From positions 1 through 64,000 of the forward strand of contig JAHCAZ010000012.1 in assembly GCA_019634615.1 (NCBI GenBank): a DNA stretch of 64,000 nt, given 5' to 3'. Position numbers and translations under genes: made by a program. Shown here one piece after another: positions 20,936 to 30,440 of the stretch; within the stretch, counting starts at the first letter, position 1; the number at the start of each line of letters is the position of its first letter. The notes under the pieces are model-generated. The model was not told the DNA's origin and did no database searches. It saw only the letters and a list, made by a program, of their open reading frames with translations. This stretch comes from Opitutaceae bacterium. GTDB taxonomy: Bacteria; Verrucomicrobiota; Verrucomicrobiia; Opitutales; Opitutaceae.

Positions 20936-23116
20936 CTATTTCGCCGGGCCGCCGGCCGGCGCGATCTCGAGGTCGTCGATGCGGAAACCGAGCACGCGGG
21001 TGTCGCCCCGGGGCGGGTAGGAGGGCTCGCCGCGGATCGTCCAGACCAGGCGGTTGCTGCCGGAGGTCAGGTTGAGCGGCTGCTCGACCGCGCGCGTCTC
21101 GCCGCGGGCGAGGGGCAGCGTGAGCAGGGTGCGGCCGTTCTGGCGCAGCTCGAGCACGGTGTCGCGGAGGACGGAGGCCTTGAACCTGAGCACGGCGCGC
21201 GGCGACCCCTGCGGCCACCAGATGCCGACCTCGGCCCGCTTGGCCGCCCAGCGCCAGCGGCGGGTGCCGTCCTGCTCGAGCGGGTACCAGCCGTTGACGG
21301 CCAGGATCGCCGGCTCGTGGCTGCCGGGGGCGGGATCGGCCCAGGCATGGTTCATGCGCAGGTCGTCGAGGTTGGGCGGGGTGGGCGTCGCGGCGGGCTT
21401 CAGGCGGACGAGGCGGACCGGCGCGCCGGTGGCGTGGGGGATCTCGTCGCGACCCTGGCGGGCGAACTCGCGGAGCAGCCGGGCGCCCTCGTCGGCGTAG
21501 GCGCGGGTGTTGATCCACACGGCGGCGAATCCGCTCTGCTCGAGCTGGGCGAGCATCTCCGCGGCGGGCAGGCGGGTGATGAACTGCTGCCAGGCCAGCT
21601 CGCGGCTGTGGGCCATCGGGCCGTAGGAGAAGCGCAGGGTCGAGGGGGCGAGAAACGGCTGGAAATGCTCGTAGTCGACCATGCGGTTGAGCGGGCCCGC
21701 CTCGGGAAACTGGCGGACCGGGAGCTGGAAAACCGCCGCGCCCGGGCCGACGGCGGCCTCGAGGTGGCTGGTGACCTGGCGCAGCCCGTCCCATTTGCCC
21801 ACCAACGCGGCGCGGTGCTTGTCGGAGCGGAAGTGCGGGGTCTGCTCCCACCAGCAGAAGGCGCCGACGGCGACGGCGAGGCCGAGGGAGATCACGCGCC
21901 CGACGCCGAGCAGCCGCCGCTGCAGCCAGCCGAAGAGAAAGAACAGGACCCAGATGTTGGCGAGGATGCTGATGCGCTGGCTGGCGCGAAAGACGTCGAG
22001 GCCGCCCAGGGCCAGGACCGAGTTGAGGCCCCCGGCGGTCGCGAAGAGGAGCACGAGGATCAGGCCGAGCGCCGCGTCGGGCAGCGGCCGGGCGGGCCGC
22101 GCCGCCAGCCGGCGCACGGTCAGGATGATGATGCCGGCCAGCCCGACGATGCCGGCGACGCCGAGGTAGCCCGGGAAGAAATCGCCCAGGACCCGCGTCT
22201 GCTCGAGATAACCCTGGCCGAGGCGGGCCGCCCAGGCGACCCGGTGCTCGGTCGGCGGGATCAGCCAGTCGATCGGCTTCAGGGCATAGATCAGCGAGCC
22301 GGCGTAGTTGCGGATGAGCGGCATGCCCTCGGCCGCGCCGAAGTAGTGGATCGCGTAGCCGAGGTTCGCCACGAGGAAGACGCCCGTGATCGCCGAGAGG
22401 AAAAGCACCAGCGGCTTGAGCCGCTCCCATGGGCAGCGGCGGAGCAGCCCGACCGCCAGCGTCGCCGCGCCGAGGAACCCGGCGAAGAAACCCAGGTAGG
22501 GATTGCCCAGGCCGAGCCACGCGCCGAGCAGCCCGCCCAGCCAGAGCCACCGCCCGCGCGGCCCGGCGACCGGCGCCGCCTTGGCCGCGTGGCTGCACAG
22601 CAGCACCAGCGGGGGCAGGGTGAAGGTCTGGTTGAAGCTCAGCGTCACCGCCCAGCGGATGTTGTAGTTGCTGAAGGCGAACAGCAGCGCCCCGACCACC
22701 GCCCATTCCGGGCGCCAGCGCAGGTGGCGCGCGCAGAGGTAGAACGAGATCGCGTTGAGCACCGCGAAGAGCGCGGCGACGAGCTTGACCGCGCCGAAGA
22801 CGCCGACGCACCGGGACAACTGGCCGGTGAGGAAGAACACGACGCTGTCGGGGGCCGGGTACGCCCCCCAGTCGGCCTGGAACGGCGCCCCCAGCCGATC
22901 GAGCCGGGTGAAGCCCACGAAGGGCTGGACCGGTTGCTCGGCGGCGAGCTGGACCCGCGCGAAGATCTCGAGCGGGTCCCCGTAGATGTCCTGGGGCTCG
23001 GTCCAGTCGGACCACGACCAGCGCTCATGCAGCACGCAGACGAGGAGCAGGACGGCAAGGCCGAGAAGGAGGAGGATGAGGCGATGGGGGGGAGCCGCGT
23101 GCGAACCAGGGCGCAT
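20936..23116 (-). CDS. Large polytopic membrane protein with C-terminal soluble domain
   Basis: The protein has 726 residues. There is one N-terminal helix (LILLLLGLAVLLLVCVL), an extracytoplasmic segment with DPLEIFARVQLAAEQPVQ, and about ten further helices to residue 430. A soluble C-terminal part of about 290 residues follows, ending in a beta-rich region (VLRFKASVLRDTVLELRQNG, LTLPLARGETR). The layout recalls YfhO-like or GT-C-type membrane glycosyltransferases, but no catalytic motif was recognised. It heads the minus-strand polysaccharide series and is divergent from the methyltransferase at 23224. The family assignment stays open. Confidence 0.6.
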   Translation of the reverse strand: MRPGSHAAPPHRLILLLLGLAVLLLVCVLHERWSWSDWTEPQDIYGDPLEIFARVQLAAEQPVQPFVGFTRLDRLGAPFQADWGAYPAPDSVVFFLTGQLSRCVGVFGAVKLVAALFAVLNAISFYLCARHLRWRPEWAVVGALLFAFSNYNIRWAVTLSFNQTFTLPPLVLLCSHAAKAAPVAGPRGRWLWLGGLLGAWLGLGNPYLGFFAGFLGAATLAVGLLRRCPWERLKPLVLFLSAITGVFLVANLGYAIHYFGAAEGMPLIRNYAGSLIYALKPIDWLIPPTEHRVAWAARLGQGYLEQTRVLGDFFPGYLGVAGIVGLAGIIILTVRRLAARPARPLPDAALGLILVLLFATAGGLNSVLALGGLDVFRASQRISILANIWVLFFLFGWLQRRLLGVGRVISLGLAVAVGAFCWWEQTPHFRSDKHRAALVGKWDGLRQVTSHLEAAVGPGAAVFQLPVRQFPEAGPLNRMVDYEHFQPFLAPSTLRFSYGPMAHSRELAWQQFITRLPAAEMLAQLEQSGFAAVWINTRAYADEGARLLREFARQGRDEIPHATGAPVRLVRLKPAATPTPPNLDDLRMNHAWADPAPGSHEPAILAVNGWYPLEQDGTRRWRWAAKRAEVGIWWPQGSPRAVLRFKASVLRDTVLELRQNGRTLLTLPLARGETRAVEQPLNLTSGSNRLVWTIRGEPSYPPRGDTRVLGFRIDDLEIAPAGGPAK

Positions 23117-23223
23117 TTTTGATTTGTTTGCCAGAGTGCGCCGGCGGATTGTCGAAAGCCAAGATGAATCGCCCGCCTCCGCCCCTCTCCCCGCCGCGCC
23201 CGCCGGCGCGCAACTAGGCCCGA

Positions 23224-23955
23224 ATGGACGCGGTCGAATATCGCAAGATGGCCGCGGTCGAGGACGCGATGTGGTACTACCGCGCCCTGCACCGCGTCGT
23301 CACCACGGCGCTCGGCCGCGCGGCGTTGCCGGCGCAGGCGGCCGTGCTCGACGCGGGCTGCGGCACCGGCGGCCTCCTCCGGCGCCTGCGCGCGGCGCGG
23401 CCGGGCTGGGCGCCGGTCGGCCTGGATTTCTCGCCGCTCGCGTGCGCGCTCGCGCGCGAGCGCACCGGGCTGGCCGTGACCGAGGGCTCGGTGACGGCGC
23501 TGCCGTTCGCGGCGGGGACCTTCGACGCCGTCGTCTCCTGCGACGTCGTCTGCCAGGTGGAGGACCCGGCCGCGGCCATCCGCGAGTTTCACCGCGTGCT
23601 GCGCCCCGGCGGCGTCGCCGTGCTCACCATGCCGGCGTACCGCTGGATGCATTCCTACCACGACCGCGCCGTCGGCAACCGGCGCCGGTACTCGCGGGCC
23701 GAGACCGCCGCGCTCCTCCGGGCCGCCGGCCTCACGGTGGCGTACGCGACGTACTGGAACACGCTGCTCTTCCCGCTGGCCGTGCTCCAGCGCAAGGTCC
23801 TGCGCGCGGCGGCCGCCGACAGCGATGTGCGCTTGTATCCGGCGCCCGTGGAAGCAATCTGCAATGCGATGAACGTGATCGAACACGCCTGGCTGCGCCG
23901 CGGGGGCCGCCTGCCCTGGGGCAACTCCGTCCTGGCCGTCGGCCGCCGCCCATGA
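23224..23955 (+). CDS. Class I SAM-dependent methyltransferase
   Basis: The protein has 243 residues. The SAM-binding motif I is VLDAGCGTGGLLRRL near residue 42, followed by PVGLDFSPLA, VTALPFAAGTFDAVVSCDVV and VLRPGGVAVLTMPAYRWMHS. It resembles methyltransferase-11 domain proteins found in polysaccharide clusters. The C-terminus has a hydrophobic stretch (YWNTLLFPLAVLQRKVL) also seen in relatives that act on lipid-linked substrates. Its TGA overlaps the ATG of the next gene, so the four genes from here to 27002 form one tightly coupled operon. Confidence 0.85.
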   Translation: MDAVEYRKMAAVEDAMWYYRALHRVVTTALGRAALPAQAAVLDAGCGTGGLLRRLRAARPGWAPVGLDFSPLACALARERTGLAVTEGSVTALPFAAGTFDAVVSCDVVCQVEDPAAAIREFHRVLRPGGVAVLTMPAYRWMHSYHDRAVGNRRRYSRAETAALLRAAGLTVAYATYWNTLLFPLAVLQRKVLRAAAADSDVRLYPAPVEAICNAMNVIEHAWLRRGGRLPWGNSVLAVGRRP

Positions 23956-24953
23956 AAGCCGGCCCCCGATTCGCGCGGGCCTTCCGCGGCCGGCGAGTGC
24001 TGATCACCGGCGGCCTCGGCTTCATCGGCTCCAACCTCGCGCGCACCCTCGTGCGGCTCGGCGCCAAGGTCACCATCCTCGACAGCCTGATCCCCGAGTA
24101 CGGCGGCAACCCGCGCAACGTCGCCGGGCTCGAGCGGAAGCTCGCCATCCACCACTCCGACGTGCGCGACCGCCACAGCCTGCCGGCCTTCGTTCGCGGG
24201 CAGGATTTCCTGTTCAACCTCGCCGGGCAGACGAGCCACATGGACTCGATGACGGATCCCGACACCGACCTCGAGATCAACTGCCGCGCGCAGCTCTCGA
24301 TCCTCGAGGCCTGCCGGCGGACGAACCCCGGCATCCGCGTCGTTTTCGCCAGCACGCGCCAGATTTACGGCCGGCCCGATTACCTGCCCGTCGACGAAAA
24401 GCATCCGCTCCGGCCGGTGGACGTGAACGGCATCAACAAGCTGGCGGGCGAGGAGTACCACCTGCTGTACAGCGCGGTGCACGGCATCCGCAGCACCGTG
24501 CTGCGGCTGACGAACACGATCGGCCCGCGCATGCGGATCAAGGACGCGCGCCAGACCTTCGTCGGCGTGTGGATCCGCCGGCTGCTCGAGGGCAAGCCCT
24601 TCGAGGTCTGGGGCGGCGCGCAGCTGCGCGACTTCACCTACGTGGACGACGCGGTCGAGGCGCTCCTGCTCGCGGCGACGAGCCCGGCGGCCGAGGGCCG
24701 GGTCTTCAACCTGGGCGGCCCGCCGCCCGTCACGCTGCGCCAGCTGGCGCAGCTCCTGGTCGAGGCGAACGGCGGCGGCCGCTTCGTCGTCAAGCGCTTC
24801 CCGGCCGCGCGCCGCAAGATCGACATCGGCGACTTCTATGCGGACTACGGCCTCATCGCCGGCCAGCTCGGCTGGCGGCCGCGCACCGACCTGGGCACGG
24901 CCCTGCGCCGCACGCTCGCGTATTTCCGCCGGGAAGGGGCGCACTATGTCTGA
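23952..24953 (+). CDS. Extended SDR nucleotide-sugar epimerase/dehydratase
   Basis: The protein has 333 residues. The NAD-binding loop is VLITGGLGFIGSNLARTL. Later motifs are HHSDVRD, NLAGQTSHMDS, ASTRQIYGRP and LRDFTYVDDAVEA, all typical of extended SDRs acting on nucleotide sugars. The usual catalytic Tyr-x-x-x-Lys is replaced by Asn159-Gly-Ile-Asn-Lys163 (VNGINKLAGEEYH), which keeps the lysine but lacks the tyrosine. I recall related nucleotide-sugar SDRs with a similar NGINK motif, so it may be a subfamily trait. It is followed, with an 8-bp overlap, by a DegT-type aminotransferase, suggesting an amino-sugar made through a keto intermediate. Confidence 0.85.
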   Translation: MKAGPRFARAFRGRRVLITGGLGFIGSNLARTLVRLGAKVTILDSLIPEYGGNPRNVAGLERKLAIHHSDVRDRHSLPAFVRGQDFLFNLAGQTSHMDSMTDPDTDLEINCRAQLSILEACRRTNPGIRVVFASTRQIYGRPDYLPVDEKHPLRPVDVNGINKLAGEEYHLLYSAVHGIRSTVLRLTNTIGPRMRIKDARQTFVGVWIRRLLEGKPFEVWGGAQLRDFTYVDDAVEALLLAATSPAAEGRVFNLGGPPPVTLRQLAQLLVEANGGGRFVVKRFPAARRKIDIGDFYADYGLIAGQLGWRPRTDLGTALRRTLAYFRREGAHYV

Positions 24954-26061
24954 GGAGGTCCTGCTGACGGCCGACCCCAAGGCCGGCTTCGCCGCGCACG
25001 CGGCCGAGATCCGCTCCGCGATCGAGCGCGTGCTCGCGAGCGGCCACTACATCCTCGGGCCGGAAGTGGCGGCCTTTGAGCGCGAGTTCGCCGCGGCCCA
25101 CGGCGGCGGCGAATGCGTCACGGTCGCCAACGGCACCGACGCGCTGGAGCTGGCGCTGTCCGCGCTCGGCGTCGGCGCGGGGGACCGCGTGGCCACGGTG
25201 GCGAACACCGTGTCCGCGACGGTGGCGGCCATCGAGCAGCTCGGGGCGCGGCCGGTCTTCGTCGAGATCGACCCCGCGACCATGCTCATGGCGGCGCCCG
25301 CGCTGGAGGCCGTGCTGGCCCGCGAGGCCGGCGCGGTGAAGGCGGTCGTGCCGGTGCACCTCTACGGCCAGCCGGCGGACCTGCCGGCGATCGTCGCCGC
25401 GGCGCGGCGGCACGGCGCGAGGGTGCTGGAGGATTGCGCGCAGTCGCACGGCGCGACGATCGCGGGCCGCCCGGCCGGGACCTGGGGCGACGCGGCGGCG
25501 TACAGTTTTTACCCGACCAAGAATCTCGGCGCGCTCGGCGACGGCGGGGCGGTGTTCACGCGCGATGCCGCCGTGGCGGAGCGCGTGCGGCTGCTGCGGC
25601 AGTACGGCTGGCGCACGCGCTACGTGAGCGAGATTGCCGGGCGCAACAGCCGCCTCGACGAGCTGCAGGCGGCCGTCCTGCGCGTGCAGCTGGCGCACCT
25701 CGGCGCCGGCAACGCCCGGCGCCGCGAGCTGGCGGCGCGCTACCTGGCGCAGCTGGCGGGCGCGCCGGTGCGCCTGCCGGCGGTGGCGCCGGGCGCCGTC
25801 CCGGTGTGGCACCAGTTCACGGTGCGCACGCCGCGCCGCGATGCGCTGCTGGCCTTCCTCGCCGGGCGCGGCATCCGCGCGGGCGTGCTGTATCCGGTGC
25901 CGCTTTACCGCCAGCCGGCCTACGCGGACCCGGCGCTGCTCCTGCCGCACACCGAGCAGGCCTGCGCGGAGGTGATCTGCCTGCCGGTGCACCCGGGGCT
26001 CGACCTGGCCGACGTTGACAGGGTGGCCCGGGAGGTCATTCGCTGGGCCTCCGCCCCATGA
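24946..26061 (+). CDS. DegT/DnrJ/EryC1 (ArnB-type) sugar aminotransferase
   Basis: The protein has 371 residues. It should aminate a keto nucleotide sugar using glutamate and PLP. Characteristic segments are SGHYILGPEVAAFEREFA, VANGTDALELAL, VVPVHLYGQPADLPAI, EDCAQSHGA, the PLP lysine Lys192 in SFYPTKNLGALGDGG and GRNSRLDELQAAVLRVQL. The gene sits between an SDR and a GT2 transferase with overlaps on both sides (ATGA at 26058). This suggests a small pathway that makes an amino sugar and attaches it to a lipid or polymer. Confidence 0.9.
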   Translation: MSEEVLLTADPKAGFAAHAAEIRSAIERVLASGHYILGPEVAAFEREFAAAHGGGECVTVANGTDALELALSALGVGAGDRVATVANTVSATVAAIEQLGARPVFVEIDPATMLMAAPALEAVLAREAGAVKAVVPVHLYGQPADLPAIVAAARRHGARVLEDCAQSHGATIAGRPAGTWGDAAAYSFYPTKNLGALGDGGAVFTRDAAVAERVRLLRQYGWRTRYVSEIAGRNSRLDELQAAVLRVQLAHLGAGNARRRELAARYLAQLAGAPVRLPAVAPGAVPVWHQFTVRTPRRDALLAFLAGRGIRAGVLYPVPLYRQPAYADPALLLPHTEQACAEVICLPVHPGLDLADVDRVAREVIRWASAP

Positions 26062-27002
26062 GTTCCGCTGCCGGCCCCGCGCTCAGCTTCGTCATCCCGC
26101 TCTACAACAGCGCCGCGACGATCGGCCCGCTGGTGCATGAGATCGAGGGCCTGGCGGTCGAGGGCGGGCACGAGATCGTGCTCGTCAACGACGGCAGCCG
26201 CGACGCGACGGCCGAGACCTGCGCGGAGCTCCTGCGCACGGCGCGCGTGCCGATCACCTTCGTCAACCACGCGCGCAACTACGGCGAGCACAACGCCGTG
26301 CTCTCCGGCTGGCGGCACGCGCGCGGGGCGCACATCGTCAACCTCGACGACGACGGCCAGAACCCGCCGGCCGAGGCCGTCCGCCTCTGGCGGCATGCGC
26401 GCACCTCCGGGCTCGATGTGGTCTTCGGGCATTACGAGACCAAGCAGCACGCCTGGTGGCGCAACCTCGGGAGCTGGTTCACCAACCGCATGACCGACTG
26501 GGCGCTCGACAAGCCGGCCGGGTTCTACCTCTCGAGCTTCCGCTGCGTGACGGCCTTCGTGGCGCGCGAGGTGGCGCAGCATGCCGGGCCGTACCCGTAC
26601 ATCGACGGCCTGATCCTGCAGGTGACGCAGCGGATCGGCTCGCTCCCGGTCGCGCACGCCGCGCGGCAGGCGGGGCAGAGCGGCTACACCTTCCGCCGGC
26701 TGGTGCGGCTGTGGCTGAGCGCGTGGGTGAATTTCTCGATCCTCCCGCTGCGCCTGGCGACGCTGATCGGCCTGGCCATGGCGGCCATCGGCCTGATCGG
26801 CCTGGGCCTCGTGGTCTGGCTCTACGTCACCGAGCAGGGCCCGGCCTTCGGCTGGGGTTCGCTCATGGCCGCGCTCCTGATTTTCTCCGGCACGCAGCTC
26901 GTGATGCTGGGCCTGATCGGCGAATACGTCGGCCGGATGTTCCTGACCGTGAACCAGCGCCCGCAGTCGGTGGTCCGCGAGGTGCGCCGGGGCGGGGTCT
27001 AG
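26058..27002 (+). CDS. GT2 glycosyltransferase with two C-terminal membrane helices (DPM1/GtrB-like)
   Basis: The protein has 314 residues. The GT-A domain shows SFVIPLYNSAATIGPLV, EIVLVNDGSRDAT, NYGEHNAVLSGWRHARG and VNLDDDGQNPP, then two C-terminal transmembrane helices (LIGLAMAAIGLIGLGLVVWL and LMAALLIFSGTQLVMLGLI). This layout is that of polyprenyl-phosphate glycosyltransferases such as ArnC/GtrB. They load a sugar onto undecaprenyl phosphate at the inner leaflet. It ends the 23.2-27.0 kb operon, and its stop codon overlaps that of the convergent next gene. Confidence 0.87.
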   Translation: MSSAAGPALSFVIPLYNSAATIGPLVHEIEGLAVEGGHEIVLVNDGSRDATAETCAELLRTARVPITFVNHARNYGEHNAVLSGWRHARGAHIVNLDDDGQNPPAEAVRLWRHARTSGLDVVFGHYETKQHAWWRNLGSWFTNRMTDWALDKPAGFYLSSFRCVTAFVAREVAQHAGPYPYIDGLILQVTQRIGSLPVAHAARQAGQSGYTFRRLVRLWLSAWVNFSILPLRLATLIGLAMAAIGLIGLGLVVWLYVTEQGPAFGWGSLMAALLIFSGTQLVMLGLIGEYVGRMFLTVNQRPQSVVREVRRGGV

Positions 27003-27934
27003 GTTGGCGGGGACGCGGCGCCCAGCAGCGCGTCCCAGCGGGCCAGCTCGGCGTCCATCGCCGCCTGCACGCCGGCCAGGATGGCGGCGGGCGGGCGAGG
27101 CAACAGGCCCAGCCGGTAGGCGAGGGCCTGGCGCCCGAGGGCGTCATCGAAGACGTGGGAGCGGTCCCAATGCCGGGCAACGTACTCGCGGCTCCAGTCG
27201 CGGGCGGCGAGCGGGGCGATGACCTCGCGCCAGCGTTGGAACAGGCGGCGCGTGTTGGCCTCGTCGCGCTGCTTGCGCCCGGGCGACTGGCTGACGTGGT
27301 GGAGCACGCGGCTGCGGGTGCAGACGTAGTTGCGCCGGCCGGCCGCGCGGGCCCGCAGGCAGAGGTCGATGTCCTCGCCGCCGTTGCGGTAACCCTCGTC
27401 AAAACCGCCCAGGTCCTGCCAGACGTCGCGGCGGAGGGCGCAGCAGGCGGCGGTCAGGGCGGCCACCTCCTGCCGGCCGGTCAGGCGCGCGAGCGGCCGG
27501 ATGGTCGTGAGGTGGGCGGGCTTGCCCTGGTGGGTGAAGTACACCCCGGTGTGGTCGATGGCGCGTGAGTCCGCGCGGAGCTGGACGTTGCCGACCAACC
27601 CGGCCTCCGGCCGCGCGTCGAGGAGCGCACGCATCGGCTCGAACCAGCCGGGAGGGAACACCAGGTCGTTGTTGAGGAGGAAAAGGTGCCGGCCGGTTGC
27701 GGTGGCGGCGGCGCGGTTGTTGGCGCCGGCGTAGCCGAGGTTGCGGGGATTGAGGAGCACGCGGCAGGGGGCGGCCAGGCCTTGCAGCCACGCGCGGGTG
27801 CCGTCGGTGCTGCCGTCGTCCACCAGGATGATCTCGTGGGCGAGCCCGCGCGGGAGCGTGGCCCGGAGGCTCGCCACGCACGCCTGCGTGAGCGGCAGGC
27901 AGTTGAAAAGCGGGATGATGAACGAGGCCTCCAT
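26999..27934 (-). CDS. GT2 glycosyltransferase (rhamnosyltransferase-like)
   Basis: The protein has 311 residues from the ATG of MEASFIIPLFNC. A much longer open frame upstream is antisense to the next gene and is rejected. Motifs are EIILVDDGSTDGTRAWL, NLGYAGANNRAA, the DXD-like FLLNNDLVFPPGW and GGFDEGYRNGGEDIDLCLRARAAG, a signature of the GT2 rhamnosyltransferase/WcaA type. It probably uses a nucleotide sugar such as dTDP-rhamnose from the rml genes at 29.5-32.5 kb. This is inferred from neighbourhood only. Confidence 0.85.
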   Translation of the reverse strand: MEASFIIPLFNCLPLTQACVASLRATLPRGLAHEIILVDDGSTDGTRAWLQGLAAPCRVLLNPRNLGYAGANNRAAATATGRHLFLLNNDLVFPPGWFEPMRALLDARPEAGLVGNVQLRADSRAIDHTGVYFTHQGKPAHLTTIRPLARLTGRQEVAALTAACCALRRDVWQDLGGFDEGYRNGGEDIDLCLRARAAGRRNYVCTRSRVLHHVSQSPGRKQRDEANTRRLFQRWREVIAPLAARDWSREYVARHWDRSHVFDDALGRQALAYRLGLLPRPPAAILAGVQAAMDAELARWDALLGAASPPT

Positions 27935-28045
27935 CGGGTGGTCGCCAGTTAAGCCGGCGGCCGCGCGCGGCGCACGGACAAAATCCCGCTCGGCCCGGGC
28001 TCCTGGCGGCTTGCCCCGCGGGGCGAGGTCGGGCATCCCGGCGGG

Positions 28046-29539
28046 ATGGAAAACCCAGCCGCCCGCCCGATGCGTCGTCTCGGGGCGGCGTGGGCCGGCC
28101 TCGAGGCCGCGCTGGCGGCGCCGGCCGCGGGCTGGGTGCTGCTCACGTTGCTGGCGTGGCTTTATACCTTCGCCTACGCGCAGCATCCGCTGAACCCCGG
28201 ATCGGCGCCGGCCACCCTGCGGCTCGGCTGGTGGGGCTGGGCCGACCAGTCGGCGTACTGGGAATCCGCGGCCGAGCTGGCGCAGGGGCGCCTCACCGCG
28301 GAGCACACCCATTACTCCCTCGGCTACCCCCTGCTCGGCGCGCTCGGCTGGCGGTTCATGCCGACGCATGCGTTTTTTGTGCCCAACCTGCTCCTGGTCC
28401 TCGCGGCCGCGGCGGCGTGGTGGCGGCTGGCAAGGCAGTGGCTCGACCGACGGCGGACGCTGCTGACGGCGCTCGCCTTCCTCGGCCTGCACCGGGACCT
28501 GCTGGCGCTGACGCAGGTCGTGCCCTGGAACACGATCGCCACCCAGGCCGCGCTCATCGCGGGCCTGTGGGCGATGGTGGGCACGACGGGGGCGCGGACG
28601 GTCCGCTGGCTCACGGTGCTGGCGGCCCTGAGCTACCTCGTGCGGCCGGGCGACGCCGCCAGCTTCGCGCCGATGCTCGTCTGGGCGGTGCTGCGCCTGC
28701 CGGCCTGGCGGCAGCGCATCGTGGCGGGGCTCGGCGGCGTGGCGGCGATCGCCGCGGTCGTGGCCGCGGTGATGCTGGTCAACTACGTCGTGTTCGGCAC
28801 GCGCGACACGCCGTACGAGCGCATGACGTGGCAGGCCATCGGCTTTGGCGCGTACCCGGTCCTGCACAAGGTGTACGGGCTGTTCGTCGATGGCCGCGCG
28901 TTCTTCGGCGAAACCGACACCGCGCTGCTCTTCCGCTACCCGTGGCTGTGGCTGGCGTTCCCGGGCGCGGTGTGGTGGGTGCAGCGGCAGGGCGGCGCGG
29001 CCGTCGCGGCGCTCGCCACGCTGGCGCTCAACTGGGCGCTGTACGCCAACTACAACGACTTCCTGCCCTCGGCGCTCGATCGCTTCAGCCTGATCCATTA
29101 CCTGACCTGGGCCTTCCCGGTGCTGTTCGCGCTGGCGGTGGTCGCGCTGGGGCAGGCGTGGCGGGAACGCGGCGGAAGGCTGGCCTGGGGCGCAGCCGCG
29201 GGATTGGCGGTGCTGGCCACCGGGGTGAGCCTGGAGCCGCGGGAGTTGCCGGTGACCGCCGCGCCGGGGCGGGTCGCGGCGCTGCCGGCGACGCGCCCGC
29301 TGTGGGTGCATTTCCCGGGGGAGGACCTGGGCAAGGTGAAGCTGCTGCAGCTCGACGGACGATCACTGGCGGAGGCGCGCGACTACCAGATCCCCTACGT
29401 GCCCTCGGACCTGCGCCTCATGCTCAGTGCGCGGGCGTCGGGCCGCGAACTCGCCGCCCGGCCGGAAGCGGGCCTCACGGCGACGCCGGTCGTCGGGGAT
29501 TTTGTCTGGCGGTGGCGCTGGTCGCCGGAGCGCTGGTAG
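28046..29539 (+). CDS. Polytopic membrane protein, probable GT-C-like
   Basis: The protein has 497 residues with about nine membrane helices, a first loop with WADQSAYWESAAELAQGR, and HTHYSLGYPLLGALG after it. The loop arrangement (an Asp-rich first loop and a YPLLG segment) resembles GT-C glycosyltransferases and the similar protein at 14963-16411. A soluble tail of about 110 residues ends in FVWRWRWSPERW. Function is unassigned. It is divergent from the GT2 gene at 26999 and convergent with rmlA, from which it is only 7 bp away. Confidence 0.6.
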   Translation: MENPAARPMRRLGAAWAGLEAALAAPAAGWVLLTLLAWLYTFAYAQHPLNPGSAPATLRLGWWGWADQSAYWESAAELAQGRLTAEHTHYSLGYPLLGALGWRFMPTHAFFVPNLLLVLAAAAAWWRLARQWLDRRRTLLTALAFLGLHRDLLALTQVVPWNTIATQAALIAGLWAMVGTTGARTVRWLTVLAALSYLVRPGDAASFAPMLVWAVLRLPAWRQRIVAGLGGVAAIAAVVAAVMLVNYVVFGTRDTPYERMTWQAIGFGAYPVLHKVYGLFVDGRAFFGETDTALLFRYPWLWLAFPGAVWWVQRQGGAAVAALATLALNWALYANYNDFLPSALDRFSLIHYLTWAFPVLFALAVVALGQAWRERGGRLAWGAAAGLAVLATGVSLEPRELPVTAAPGRVAALPATRPLWVHFPGEDLGKVKLLQLDGRSLAEARDYQIPYVPSDLRLMLSARASGRELAARPEAGLTATPVVGDFVWRWRWSPERW

Positions 29540-29546
29540 GGCGGAC

Positions 29547-30425
29547 TCAGTCCAGCAGCCGGCGCAGGTATTCGCCGTAGGAGGACTTGCCGAGCTTCTT
29601 GACGTTGGCCTCGAGGCCGGCGCGGTCGATCCAGTGCTGCTTGTAGGCGATCTCCTCGATGCAGGCGATCTTGAGGCCGGTGCGGTTCTCGAGGACGTGC
29701 ACGAACTGGGCGGCCTCGATCAGCGAGTCATGCGTGCCGGTGTCGAGCCAGGCGGTGCCGCGGCCGAAGAGCTCGACGTGCAGCCTGCCGGCCTCGAGGT
29801 AGAGGCGGTTGAGGTCGGTGATCTCGAGCTCGCCGCGGGCCGAGGGCTTGAGGCCGCGCGCGAGGCGCACGACCTCCTGGTCGTAGAAATAAAGGCCCGG
29901 CACCGCGTAGTTGGACTTGGGCTGCTTGGGTTTCTCCTCGAGCGACAGCACGCGGCCGTCGGCGGCGAACTCGACCACGCCGTAGGCGGTGGGGTTGGCC
30001 ACGTGGTAGCCGAAGATCGTGGCGCCTTGGGTGCGCGCGCTGGCGCCGGCGAGGGACTTCACGAAATCGGCGCCGTAGAAAAGGTTGTCGCCGAGGACGA
30101 GGGCGGACGGCTCCCGGCCGGTGAGGAAGCCCGTGTCGGCGGCGATATGGAACGCCTGGGCCAGGCCGTCGGGGCTGGGCTGGGCCGCGTAGCTGAATTT
30201 CACCCCGAGGTTGGCGCCGTCGCCGAGGAGCTTCTCGAACAGCGGGAGGTCGGTGGGCGTCGAGATGATGAGGATCTCGCGGATGCCGGCGAGCATCAGC
30301 ACCGACAGCGGATAATAGATCATCGGCTTGTCGTAAACCGGCATGAGCTGCTTGCTGACGGCGATCGTCAGCGGGTACAGGCGCGTGCCGGAGCCGCCGG
30401 CGAGGATGATGCCTTTACGATTCAT
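29547..30425 (-). CDS. rmlA: Glucose-1-phosphate thymidylyltransferase
   Basis: The protein has 292 residues, standard for RmlA/RfbA. It joins glucose 1-phosphate and dTTP to make dTDP-glucose. The N-terminus is [16 protein letters not shown], followed by [47 protein letters not shown] and [15 protein letters not shown], all family-specific. It is the first enzyme of the dTDP-rhamnose route. rmlB is 90 bp upstream, across a CGCGAAG repeat. Confidence 0.97.
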   Translation of the reverse strand: MNRKGIILAGGSGTRLYPLTIAVSKQLMPVYDKPMIYYPLSVLMLAGIREILIISTPTDLPLFEKLLGDGANLGVKFSYAAQPSPDGLAQAFHIAADTGFLTGREPSALVLGDNLFYGADFVKSLAGASARTQGATIFGYHVANPTAYGVVEFAADGRVLSLEEKPKQPKSNYAVPGLYFYDQEVVRLARGLKPSARGELEITDLNRLYLEAGRLHVELFGRGTAWLDTGTHDSLIEAAQFVHVLENRTGLKIACIEEIAYKQHWIDRAGLEANVKKLGKSSYGEYLRRLLD

Positions 30426-30440
30426 CGGAGTATGAGTTAA

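Noticed and set aside
20864..23122. 752-residue plus-strand open frame
   Set aside because: It is antisense to the 726-residue membrane protein, rich in Ala/Arg/Glu with no motif; the opposite strand has clear membrane helices.
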